DNA from: Diphasiastrum complanatum
Taxonomy: Eukaryota; Streptophyta; Lycopodiopsida; Lycopodiales; Lycopodiaceae
DNA length: 64,000 nucleotides
Direction of reading: 5' to 3'
Assembly: GCA_029204225.1 (NCBI GenBank)
Contig: CM055110.1
Coordinates: forward strand, 20,626,410 to 20,690,409
Shown: one piece after another, positions 30,040 to 40,210 of the stretch
Layout: every line of letters starts with the position of its first letter
How positions within the stretch are numbered: the stretch's first letter is position 1
Notes under the pieces: model-generated
What the model was told of the DNA's origin: nothing
Seen by the model: only the letters and a program-made list of their open reading frames with translations
Databases searched by the model: none
Made by a program: the position numbers and the translations under genes

Positions 30040-30640
30040 ATACTTGGATCTCTCACGTATGCAATGGTCTACACAAGACCTGATATGGCGTTTGCAGTCA
30101 GCTCACTCAACCAATTCATGGCCAATCCTGACATCACTCATTGAAAGGCTCTTACAAGAGCCATGAGAGACATTCGAGCTACAACGGACCAGTGCATCTA
30201 CTATGGGGAAGTCGAGAACGACAATCATCGAATCAATGGATATTCTGATGCAAGCTGGGGAGGAGATGTAGGTATTCATAAGTCTGGATTTACATTCTTC
30301 CTTAACGACAGTCCTATCTCTTGGAACAGTTGTAAGCAAACATCTATTGCTCTTTCCTCTACTGAAGCAGAGTACATTACTGCTTTTCAATCTATTAAAG
30401 AAACAATTTAAACAAGAAATTTACTGTCAAACATTAGTCTGAATCATTACACCTTGACAATTGTATTTTGTGATAATCAAAGTGCCATTGCCTTATCGGC
30501 CAATCCTAGATTTCACTCTATTGAAATTTGATATCACTATGTCAAGGGTAAGGTTCTCGACAGAGAGGTAAACTTAATGTATTGTTGCGGATGCAAGACA
30601 TGATTGTAGATGTCTTTACTAAGGCAGTGAGCATTAATAC
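30040..30640 (+). pseudogene. Copia RNase H
   Basis: ARPDMAFAVSSLNQFMANPD-like near 30075, INGYSDASWGGDVGIHKSGF, SSTEAEYITAFQSIKETI, FCDNQSAIALSANPRFHSIE and VDVFTKAVSINTYNKF. Catalytic Asp/Glu motifs are recognisable; several stops. Confidence 0.75.
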
Positions 30641-30709
30641 ATACAACAAATTTTGTGCATTGCTTAGTCTGAAGATCAAGGCATTCACGGTCCAGATTAA
30701 GGGAGGGAG

Positions 30710-31299
30710 TTGGATTTATTCCTCTACTCTTGTAAATCCCATGTTAATCTAGTTCCATTGCTGTATTTTTACATGCATTGTCACACAGTAGTCCGTAGAA
30801 TACTCTATTACTGAAGACATGCAAGAGAATCGCAGTCCGTCTTGGCTGACTTGGCCAACTTATCCGGGAAGCCCGACTTGTCTGATATATTGGGAAAGCC
30901 CGACTTGTCTGATTTATAGGGGACCTGACTTGTTTGACCATCCTTAATTGGCCACGACGGCGACTCACTCGACCCTGAATAGTCGAAGTCTTCTCACGCC
31001 CGCTTCTTGTATTGTGCAACTACTTGACAATGATAGCAATAGCAGCCATGATCTCCTCCAGACAGCACAACGACTCTTCTTATGCACTCATTTGCACAAA
31101 TGTAAATTGAATATAGATGAACATTGTAATCTAATTAAGTATGTAGAGGTAAGTAAATCAATATAGTCATTTACATAGAGACAGACACTATAGATGCTTT
31201 CACGCATCGATTTTTTCTTCAGACTGATTATCAGTAATAAGATTTAGAATTTGCTTCAAACAGGATTACAGATCATGCTACATAGTGACACGGACAAAA
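30710..31299 (+). repeat. 3' LTR of plus-strand copia (interrupted)
   Basis: Begins TTGGATTTATTCC right after AAGGGAGGGAG (the initial TG appears lost). Cut at 31299 by the next copia; the remainder may continue after 36580. It contains an approximate repeat GGGAAGCCCGACTTGTCTGAT near 30868-30920. Confidence 0.55.
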
Positions 31300-31561
31300 T
31301 GTTAGAAATCAATGATAAATTTCATTGTTACTATTTACGATGCACATTAATGTTGACAGTTGTGACCAGCTGTCAATAGCCGTAGGCTAGTCTATTAGTC
31401 TACTCGTAGGTTTTCTCTCTCTATCAGGGTTCAGGGTTTATTTGTACATTTTACATTCTGTATGAGTTAGGGTGATAGAGTGACAATGCGTGTTCTTCTT
31501 CCGCCTTCTTGTGGTGATTGCTTATGGTGAATGCTTGATGTTGCATATCTAATTCTTGACA
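31300..31561 (+). repeat. 5' LTR (262 bp)
   Basis: TGTTAGAAATC...TTCTTGACA; same length as the right copy. Confidence 0.92.
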
Positions 31562-31573
31562 TGGTATCATAGC
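31562..31573 (+). other. Primer-binding site (one change)
   Basis: TGGTATCATAGC; a G-to-T change from the initiator-Met site TGGTATCAGAGC. Confidence 0.8.
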
Positions 31574-32339
31574 AGCGATAGTCCTGGTGCTTGATCAGTG
31601 GATACAACTTGTCACAGGCTCCGCAACGAAGGGAGAAAGTCCTTCACGGGAGGTGAAAGCTTGGAGAGACAAAAATGACTGGAAGAAATTCTTTTTTGGT
31701 GTATTTTGTAGGGTTGGAGCTCAGAATCATCAGTGGGGAACGAAAGCACAGTCCCGGAGGCATCAGAAAGGCCAGGGCAGCATCAAAAAGATTGAAAATC
31801 TGTTGAGTGGAGGAGATTTTTACAATACTTCCTAGTTGTTGTGGAAAGTGTTATTTGTGTGAAAGGTTTGCCAAGAAATCTCTCATTTGTCTGTTTGGAG
31901 TACCACAAATCACACTAGACAATGTCTAGTACTACCATTCAGAGTTAGAAGGCTTCATACTTTTCACATCACTGATCTCTGTCTTTTGAACGATCACACA
32001 TTTCGAAATCTTTGCAAAGAGGAGGCGGCGTAGCCACCAGGTTGAAGTGGGAAATCTAGAAAATTCCCTCTGAAAGTTCTTATATTTCCTCTATTTGTAA
32101 TTTTTTTTGTACCAATATCGGATCGACGCGCCAGAGGTAAAGAAAACCAAGAGCAGTTGTACATCCGTGCGTCATACCGATATCACATATCAGTACCAAT
32201 ATTGGAGCGACATGCCATAGGTAAAGAGAATCCCGAGCAGTCGTGCACCCACGCGTCGTACCGATATCAAGTGTACACCCAAAAATTTACAATTTTGTGG
32301 TGTGAATAAATTTTGTGATCCAGACTCATCTATCCAGTA
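31574..32339 (+). other. Leader with an 84-bp tandem duplication
   Basis: No conserved ORF (an 82-codon frame at 31587 has no recognisable similarity). Two copies of a unit of about 84 bp start at 32111 and 32195 (shared GGTAAAGA, GAGCAGT.GT and TACCGATATCA). Each unit also has partial inverted symmetry between CCAATATCGG and CCGATATCA. Confidence 0.6.
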
Positions 32340-33016
32340 ATGGCAACTCTAAGCGAGAGTGTCCTTAATGAGTCAAGCAAATTGGAAGGTGCCGACAATT
32401 CAAATTGAAGAACATTTTGATGGAAAAGGAGCTATGGGAGATCGTGACAGGTGAAGAGACAAGGCCAATGATTGAAGAAGATCAGCGGACATTTGATAGG
32501 AGAAGACGGAAAGCCCAAAATGTCATCAACTTATCAGTTAGAGATGCAATTATTCCCTATATTTCAGATTCAGAAGGACGAAAAGAAACGTGGGATACAT
32601 CGAAGGCATTGTTTGAAACGACAAATACATCTCGAATACTATTTCTAAAGACAAAGTTGCATACATTGCGGATGGATGATGGTGCAACTATTGCCGATCA
32701 CATACTGAAGATCAAAGAGATCTGTGATCAATTAGCAGCAGTTGGAGAGCGAGTACAAGATCGTGAGATCGTGCAATTGACATTGAATATTGTGAGTGAG
32801 TCACATCAGATGTTTGTGACGAGTATAGTCACAAGAGAAAATCTTCCAACCTATGAAGAACTAGGTGGATTGCGTTTGCAAAAAGAGCAATGTCAAGAGA
32901 ACTTGAATCATCGTAACAGGAGCTATGATCAAGCTCTTGCAGTTAGAGGAAGAGGTGGAAGATTTGGCCATGGAAAGTATCATTCCACTGGTGGTCAGGT
33001 CAAGATGAGTATCTAG
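32340..33016 (+). pseudogene. Copia gag (UBN2)
   Basis: ATG 32340 (MATLSESVLNESSKLEGADN) runs to a frame change near 32400, then 203 codons open from 32405: MKNILMEKELWEIVTGEETR, AQNVINLSVRDAIIPYISDS, TSRILFLKTKLHTLRMDDGA and a basic Gly/Arg-rich end (VRGRGGRFGHGKYHS). It stops at 33016, where the foreign section begins, before any zinc knuckle. Confidence 0.85.
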
Positions 33017-34528
33017 GCCTCAGGATGTAGGTAGGTGAGGGTCGAGGGTAAGGCATGGTGGTATGGGACACCATGGCTTACTTGAGATCCAAGCTTGTTA
33101 GATGGTGGTCTGTAGCTCCAGTGCACGGGGATGAGGTGTCAGTACCTCTATGGTGGGGTGGTAACGTAGCATTCGTCACTTGTTTGTACTTTAGCAATGA
33201 CCGGCATGACGATGGAGAATTCTAACAGTTGGTATCAGAGCCATCGATCATTGTGAATAAGGTGCAATCGCTCTAACTTATGTAATTGGTTGGTTTTAGC
33301 TAATGTTTTTAAAGGCTTAGTTGATTTCGTTGAATCGATCTGAACACCTTTGCTTTTTGGTTCGTCTCAATTTGAGGTCATTTTGATTGAAAACGAACCA
33401 CCTTTGCTAGCTACGGTGGTAGTAGTCGGTTTCTTTTGAATGTTTTACGGTTTTTAAAACTTCAAAAATCGATTTCGTTTTTGGCCTTATTTTGAGCTTT
33501 GGAAGTCGAAATTGTTTTTTTTTGTGTTTACAAAGTTTTTCTTTGTTACAAAAAAAATTGCCCAAAAAAAAAAAAAAATTCCTCGGGCACCCGCTCGTCC
33601 GCGTAGATCTGCGCGCCTACCTGCTGGTTTCAGTTCCGTACAATTTCAGAAATTTTTGTAGCCGCTGTAATTTGTGGGACTCCCATACATCTGCTTACTG
33701 GAGGAGCTTTCTTGTGTATAATAATCACTCTTCACAGATTCCTTAACTCTTGGTTGTAAAGGATTTTGCGTACCTTAAAAGTACAATACACTTGGATATG
33801 TTGAGGAAGTTTGCAAAGGCTAAAAAAAGCTTTGCTTTTCTCAACGTAGATTGCAAAGCCTTGTTTAGTATACGTAAATTTTGAACTTGATTGCAACCTG
33901 TTTGTACTTGTAAAGTACATAGTAAACTTTGAAACTTTGTTTCAAAGTTTTTATTGCTTATTTTTAAATCTAAAAGTTATTCTAGTTTACAAAGTTTTTA
34001 TACTAAGTTATAAAACTTAGTCTCAAAGTTTGTAAATAAAAGCTTTTGTAAACTTTGAATTTCCTTCAACTAAATTTTGAAGAAAGGGGGGGAGAAATAA
34101 AACAAAAGTACACAGTTGTACTTTAGGTTGTACCTGCTGCAGGTACAGACCTGTGTACCCTTTTTCTTGTTTTCTTAGCCTCTTTCTTGGGCTTAATCCT
34201 CCTCTTTGTAATCTTCCACCTACACACCAAGAAAAAATGGTAAATCCTTCATCATTTTCACTTTTGGGGAGGAAAATTGATGTTTTTTCCTCTACCTCCT
34301 CCTCATGAACGTACAGTTGTACCTGCACTTTCTCCTTTGCTTAAGGACAAGCCTTAGAGGAGATTTAGGTGTATCTTTAGGCCATAAGGCCATGAGGTCA
34401 AGGCGGTGACCCAAAAGTTGGGTGGGGACGTGACCCAAGTGACCCTTGGGTGAGGTGGCGTAAAGAGGGTGGTGGCCATGTGAGTCAAGGGTAGGTGGAC
34501 CCCATAAGGGGATGCCACTTAAGCTAAA
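33017..34528 (+). mobile_element. Foreign 1.5-kb section inside copia, with LTR end and primer site
   Basis: Non-coding. It contains a CTAACA LTR-type end at 33227, two bases, then the primer site TGGTATCAGAGCCA (33230-33243), so it looks like the 3' end of another element's 5' LTR plus its leader. Several hairpins occur at 33924-33950, 34002-34021 and 34129-34147. It replaces the protease-integrase part of the copia pol. Confidence 0.6.
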
Positions 34529-36319
34529 GTGCAAGTGAAGAAAGAAGTTGGTGTCGATATGGAAGAGCCAATGGAAAAAGACAGGGTCAATAATGAGATT
34601 CCTAGGAGAGTGCCTAAGTGGTACTTGTCAGTAACAAGTGATGCTAATAAGGGAGATACTCCCGAATCAAGTGAGCAGGGAGAGCTTAGAAGATCAAGTA
34701 GAAATCGAAAACCTCCTGCAAGATTAGAGATGAATCTAGCCCTAATGGATTCTGTGATCAAGGCTCAAGAACCAAAAACTTTTGATAAAGCAAAGGAGCA
34801 CAAGGAGTGGCGTGAAGCTATGGAAACAGAAATGGAAGCTATATCGAAAAATAGGATGTGAAACTTGGTTGAGCTACCTGATGGTAAGGCGCCTATCACT
34901 TGCAAATGGATATACAAGATAAAAAATGGAGCTGATGGGCAACCCAACAAGTATAAAGCACGGTTGGTTGCGAGAGAATTTGAGCAGCAGGAAGGTATTG
35001 ATTTTGAAGAAACCTTCGCACCCGTAGCTAAGATGGTAACTATACATTCTATCATTGCTATTTTTGCTTTCTATGGTTGGAAGATCCAGCAAATGGACGT
35101 TAAATCTGCTTTTCTTAATGGAGTGCTGGATGAAGAGGTGTACTTAGTACAACCTCAAGGATTTGTTGAGCCAGAGAGAGAGCATCTCGTTTGTAAGCTC
35201 AACAAATCCATTTATGGATTGAAGCAAGCACCACGGGCGTGGTACTCTTGCATCGATGAACACTTCAAGCGAAGGGGAATGATAAAGAGTGATGCTGATC
35301 CTAATCTTTACATTCTAAGGCAAGATTCAGATATAGTGTTCATTGTATTGCACGTGGATGATTTGATTATTACAGGAAGTAATGAGAGCTTAATTGATGA
35401 AATAAAATCAGATCTTTCCAAAGCTTTTGACATGAGTGATCTAGGATTGATGCACTCTTGTCTTGGCATTGAAGTATGGCAAAAGGAAGACATGGTCTTT
35501 CTTACACAAAGCAAATATGCACGAGATTTGCTTTATAAGTTCAATATGCAAGATTGTAAGCCTTTGAGTACACCTATGGATGTCAACATGAAGCTTACTG
35601 CATATGATGAATATGAGAAAGTGGATGCTTATTTGTATAGACAGCTGGTGGGTAGTTTGATTTATTTGACACACACACGACCTGATATTTCTTATGATTT
35701 TGGTGTTGTTAGTCAATTTATGTAAGATCCTAGTCAAGCACACTGGAAATCTGCTAAAAGTATTCTCAGATACATTCGAGGGACATTATATTTTGGTTTG
35801 AAGTATGATCAACCTGAAGCGCCAATGTTGGTAAGTTATACAGATGCCGATTGGGCAGGTAATATTGATGACAAAAGATCTACCAATGGTCATATATTCA
35901 GTTATGGTACAGCTGCAATTTCATGGAGCAGCAAAAAGCAACCTATAGTAGTCTTATCATCGACGTAAGCTGAATATTGAGCACTCAGCAATGCTACACA
36001 AGAAGCGGTATGGTTACGAAGATTGCTTTTGGATTTAGGTCAACCACAGGTGGATGCGACTACTATATCTTGCGATAATCAAAGTTGCATTCACCTTGCC
36101 AAAAATCTAGTTTTACATGCTCGCACCGAGCACATCGAAATACACTACCATTTTGTTCAAGAGAAAATTCTTGGTGGAGCCATTGATCTTGTTTTTTGTA
36201 AATCTGAAGATCAAATGGCATATATTCTCACTAAGTCATTAGGTAGATGTAGAAATGAGAGGTTTTGTACTCTTTTAGGGATAGAAAAATGTAATTTTAT
36301 CATTGAGGGAGAGTGTTAG
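34529..36319 (+). pseudogene. Copia reverse transcriptase and RNase H, four in-frame stops
   Basis: One reading frame interrupted only by TGA 34859 (for Trp in MWNLVELPDG), TAA 35723, TAA 35966 and TGA 35978. RT: TCKWIYKIKNGADGQPNKYK, EETFAPVAKMVTIHSIIAIF, SIYGLKQAPRAWYSCIDEHF and LHVDDLIITGSN (His for the usual Tyr before VDD). RNase H: YTDADWAGNIDDKRSTNGH, SCDNQSCIHLAKNLVLHART and EHIEIHYHFVQE. The frame ends inside the 3' LTR. Stops arose mostly by C-to-T or G-to-A changes. Confidence 0.9.
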
Positions 36320-36575
36320 AAATCAATGATAAACTTCATTGTTACTATTTACGATGCACATTAATGTTGACAACTATGACCAACTGTCAATAGCTGTAGG
36401 CTAGTGTATTAGTCTACTCGTAGGTTTTCTCTCTCTATCAGGGTTCAGAGTTTATTTGTGCATTTTACATTCTGTATGAGTTAGGGTGATAGAGTGACAG
36501 TGCGTGTTCTTCTTCCGCCTTCTCATGGTGATTGCTTATGGTGAATGCTTGATGTTGCATATCTAATTCTTGACA
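36314..36575 (+). repeat. 3' LTR (262 bp)
   Basis: TGTTAGAAATC...TTCTTGACA, preceded by the purine tract TTGAGGGAGAG (36303-36313) and followed by the CAAAA target duplication. Confidence 0.92.
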
Positions 36576-36841
36576 CAAAAAGCACTCTCCACACCAAGCT
36601 CACGTAGCAACTGTATTTCTCAAAATCAAAATACATTGCACACATAGTTCTTCACTATGGAAACCCATGCATAACCCAGTGACGTTGACGGGACGCGTGT
36701 CCCGTCGACTCACTCGTGGTGAGGCCAACCAGTCCTTATCCACTGGTAGGACCCATAGTACATTAACACAATAGTTCTACTTTAATTCTAACTCTTTCCC
36801 TAAAAGTAGAATATACTTTTTATACATCCATATACATAGCT
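36576..36841. other. Region right of copia insertion, with 8-bp-stem hairpin
   Basis: Starts with the CAAAA duplication. At 36687-36706 the stem GACGGGAC/GTCCCGTC encloses GCGT. It may be part of the 3' LTR of the minus copia that follows, with polypurine-like TTTTAGGGAAAGAG on the minus strand near 36785-36798. Confidence 0.4.
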
Positions 36842-37220
36842 TCAAAGTAAATAAACTTTAAGTACATAAAGCTTTGATCTAAACTTATCAAACTTTTCTC
36901 TAATGAGTGGCTTAGTGAAAATGTCAGCTAGTTGTTCGTCCGTACTACAACGAATAACATGAATTTCATGACTCAGCAGCCTCTCACATATAAAGTGATA
37001 CTGACTCTCAGTGTGTTTGGTTCTCGCATGGAACACTGGATTTTTTGCTAGCTGAATGCCACTCTGACTATCGCTATGTATAATTGTGGGATTTTTCTGT
37101 TTCATGCGAACTTCGTCCAAGATTTGTCTCAACCATATAGCTTCCTATGCTGCACTACTCATTGCCTCATACTCTGCTTCTGTTGTGGATAGAGCAAATG
37201 TACTTTGCTTCTTACGAGGC
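36842..37220 (-). pseudogene. Copia RNase H C-terminus
   Basis: STFALSTTEAEYEAMSSAA, then TAG, EAIWLRQILDEVRMKQKNPT, IIHSDSQSGIQLAKNPVFHA and CSTDEQLADIFTKPLIREKF. Catalytic Glu and Asp motifs remain; the N-terminal RNase H is missing. Confidence 0.8.
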
Positions 37221-37254
37221 AAGAAAAAGAAACTACCACAAAGTTGAAATACAT

Positions 37255-37830
37255 ACCTGTTTGAGACCATAAAGTATTTTCTTCAAGCGACATACTTTAT
37301 TCTCCTGTCCTTTTGCTACAAAGCCTTCAGTACGCACCATTTAGAAAAGTAGATTTCACATCCATCTAATGCAAAGGCCAACCAAAATGTGAAGCTAAAG
37401 CAACAAGTAGACGTAAAGTATTCCACTTACATACTGGCACAAAGGTCTCCTCATAGTCGATGCCTTTACTTTGTGCATAACCTTCATCACCAGTCTTGCT
37501 TTGTGCTTTGCTACGCTTCCATCTGCATGGTACTTAGTCCTATACACCCATTTACAACCAATGGGTTTCTTGCCAACTGGTGGTTCCACTAAGTCCCATG
37601 TGCTATGCTTAGCAATTGACTCCATCTCCTCTTCCATGGCCTTGACCCAAGTGTCATCATCCTTCGCTTCAATATAAGTTGAAGGTTCTTTGCTTTGAAT
37701 AATGCTAGATAAGAGAGCATAATTTGTTTCATACCTATCAGGTTTTGTCTTCTCTCTTGTTGATCTTTGTATATCTCCCTGAATAGATGTTCTTGAAAAG
37801 TCATCCATGTCGCGCCTCTCCATCAATCTC
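37255..37830 (-). pseudogene. Copia reverse transcriptase N-terminus
   Basis: PSTYIEAKDDDTWVKAMEEE, PIGCKWVYRTKYHADGSVAK and HKARLV precede a frameshift to GYAQSKGIDYEETF-like and HQMDVKSTFLNG sequence. It reaches LKKILYGLKQ near 37265, then jumps to RNase H sequence, so the catalytic palm is gone. Confidence 0.78.
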
Positions 37831-37886
37831 TCAAACCACTTAGGGAGCTTTTTGTCAGGTGATCGACTTCATGGTAAAAATGTATC

Positions 37887-39115
37887 TCACAATACATCCT
37901 TCTCCTTGCGTTTGTCACCTGCAACTTCAATCCTTTTTGCACCAATAGGTTTATCTCTACCTCTCCAACCCATCTCTTGAGGTTGAGTAGTAGTATCATG
38001 AGGTGTATCCACATGTGCATCACTAAGAAAGTCAACAAATGGATCATCATCAAGAGGAATTCTCACTATACCATCTTTTCCCGTAGAAGTATTTGTCTTC
38101 TCAGCATCCTCATCTTTGTACATCTTAGATTCATCAAAGATGACATCATGGCCAACATGTATTTTGTTCTCCATTGGATCAAAACATCTATAGCCCTTTA
38201 CATGATCATCATATCCTAGGAATATGCACTTTATAGATTTTACGTGAAGCTTGCGTCTTTCTTCCTTAGAATTGTGTACAAAGGCCTTACATCCAAAGAT
38301 TCGCAAGTGGTTCACCTTTGGCTTCTTCTTCATGAATGCCTCTTCAGGTGTTATCTTTGGTATGGCAACGGTAGGACTTCTATTTTCAAGATAGACTGCA
38401 GTATTGCATGCTTCTGACCAAAAATCTTTTGGTAGCTTCACCTCAACTAGCATAGATCTAGCACTTTCCACAATCGTACGATTTTTGTGCTCAGCTACAC
38501 CATTGAGTTCAGGAATATGAGCTTGCATAAACTGTCTTTTGATCCCACATTGATCACAAATGCTTTGAAGCTCTTGAAAGTGGCAAAAGCATCCGATTTC
38601 TTCTTTAAGAAGTAAATCCATGCCTTACATGACATATCATCTATGAAGGTCATGAAATAAAAAACTCCATCCATGGGCATAGTCCTCATAGACTCGCATA
38701 GATCTGTGTGGATCAAATCCAAGATGTTCTTTGCCCTTGCAAGACCACCTTTATTTAATTTCTCTCGATGCTGCTTCCCATACACACATGATTCGCACAT
38801 TGTATTCAAGTGGTCTTCCATCATAGGCAATCCTTTCACCATTTCTAGTTTCCTCATCAAGCTAAGGCTTCCCTGGTTCAAATGACCAAGCCTTTTATGC
38901 CATAGTTCAATTTGCGATGGAATGGACGAGATAAGTCCATGTTGCCCCTTGATTGTAGCATTCAACCTATACAATTTAGTGTTGGGCTCCCTTATACCAT
39001 CCGTAATGACTTTGAACTTTTGGTTCACATCCTTCACAAAGCAATGATCATGGGCAAATTCTACTTTCAACTTTTGATCAGTAATGACACCAACGGAAAG
39101 TAGATTTTTTTTCAA
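37887..39115 (-). pseudogene. Copia integrase
   Basis: 39115-38495 gives MKKNLLSVGVITDQKLKVEF, the HHCC motif in ELWHKRLGHLNQ and CESCVYGK, and catalytic Asp in LIHTDLCE and FIDD. 38621-37887 gives IKRQFMQAHIPELNGVAEHK (Glu of the DDE triad) and PTVAIPKITPEEAFMKKKPK. The central catalytic Asp region is damaged near 38600, where the two frames overlap. Confidence 0.85.
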
Positions 39116-39183
39116 AATTGGTACATAAAGTACCTCTTTGATTGTGCTGCTTTTGCCATTAGGTAGTTAGATGGAAACGATGC

Positions 39184-39593
39184 CTATCCCTTGACCTTGC
39201 ACACATCACCATTTGCTTGTGAAACAGATGTTCTATTATCCAACTCTTTCAGACTACTAAACCAATCTTTGTTACCTGTCATGTGTCTTGTGGCTCCCGA
39301 GTCAATATACCATGCTTGATCATTTTGATTAGTTGACAATGCTGATATGAAGATGCTAGAGTCTTCAATCCCACCTTCGTTGACAAGATTACCTGCTTGC
39401 TTTGCTTTTCCCTTGCCTGATTCCACCAAGAATTTCTGACATTTGCTCTTCCAATGGCCCTTTTTTCTGCAATGGAAGCATTTGCCCTTCTTCTTGGTCT
39501 TGTTGGATGATCTCTCATCCTCCTAAGTCTTGGCGAATTGCTGGTTAGACTTCTTCTTGCCCTTGCCTTTGCCTTGTTTTTGGCGTGTCGCAA
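39184..39593 (-). pseudogene. Copia zinc knuckle and protease
   Basis: Frame 39429-39184 has DQAWYIDSGATRHMTGNKDW (DSG active site) and ends at VCKVKG. The upstream frame (39593-39279) covers the basic nucleocapsid; the knuckle reads CFHCRKKGHWKSKC-like across a frame change near 39440-39490. Confidence 0.75.
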
Positions 39594-39732
39594 GTGCTTG
39601 ATCGTCAGTATTTTGACATCTAGCTTTCACCATTTATCGTTGTTGCTCCTCCTGCATCAAGATTCCTGTGAGCTCATCAAAGGTTGGCAACCTTTATCTT
39701 GATGCTATCCCACTCACAAACATCTGATAAGG

Positions 39733-40204
39733 TTATGCAATGCCGCACAATGCATTGTGCACCAACTCAACATCACGTATGCGCTCACCAATAGAATGCA
39801 GTTCATCCCTCATTGTCTTGATTCTGGTCATATAAGTCTGAATGTGCTCTTCTTGCTCCATTAGGGCACTATTTAGTTTTGACTTTAGAAACATAATTCT
39901 TGATGGATTTGACATCTCAAACTACTCCTTTAGCACATCCCATGCATGTCAAGGTGTAATGACATCACTTATGTGGGTAATGATGTGGTCTTTCACTGAC
40001 AAGTTGATGAAGGTCAAAGCTCTCCTTGCCTTCCTATCGAACACTTTAATTGTCCGCTTCATTTGGCGATCTTCTCTCATCACCTGTGATGACATCCCAT
40101 AGTTCCTTCTTTATTAGTATGTTTTTCATTTTGAATTTCCACACTGCATAGTTGGAAATCCCGTCCAATTTGTTATTTTCACTCAAAATGGACTCTCCCA
40201 TGTT
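39733..40204 (-). pseudogene. Copia gag
   Basis: The ATG near 40204 starts MGESILSENNKLDGISNYAV, WKFKMKNILIKKELWDVITG; after stops, 39915-39733 gives MSNPSRIMFLKSKLNSALME and HIQTYMTRIKTMRDELHSIG. Very similar to the gag at 46996-47520. Confidence 0.78.
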
Positions 40205-40210
40205 CGTCAT

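Larger units (their letters stand above)
28359..31299 (+). mobile_element. Deleted Ty1/copia element, plus strand
   Basis: Same family as the old minus-strand copia. Visible parts: end of a 5' LTR (28359-28476), primer site 28477-28488, leader, broken gag from ATG 28779, a jump from gag to RT near 29400-29480 (protease and integrase deleted), RT, RNase H to about 30640, polypurine tract 30699-30709 and the 3' LTR start at 30710. Its 3' LTR is interrupted by the copia inserted at 31300. Its 5' end abuts the 5' LTR of the minus copia head to head. Confidence 0.8.
31300..36575 (+). mobile_element. Ty1/copia element with foreign middle section
   Basis: LTRs of 262 bp at 31300-31561 and 36314-36575 are flanked by CAAAA (31295-31299 and 36576-36580). 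The LTRs differ at roughly a dozen sites by eye, nearly all transitions. Primer site at 31562, polypurine tract at 36304. Gag (32340-33016) and RT/RNase H (34529-36319) are present, but protease and integrase are replaced by 33017-34528, which carries another LTR end and primer site. Non-autonomous and old relative to the intact copia. Confidence 0.9.
36785..40210 (-). mobile_element. Degenerate Ty1/copia element
   Basis: Minus-strand order: gag 40204-39733, zinc knuckle and protease 39593-39184, GAG pre-integrase and integrase 39115-37887, RT N-terminus 37826-37395, RNase H 37220-36842. The central RT, including its catalytic motif, is deleted near 37250-37260. The 5' leader/LTR side (40211-41400) resembles 47500-47950 of a second copy. 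LTR boundaries are not defined. Confidence 0.85.

Noticed and set aside
31587-31835. 82-codon frame in copia leader
   Set aside because: Located between primer site and gag with no similarity or conserved counterpart in the other copies seen.
37250-37390. GTATGT after LYGLKQ looking like an intron donor in copia RT
   Set aside because: No full RT continues on the other side; RNase H follows directly, so it is a deletion junction, not splicing.
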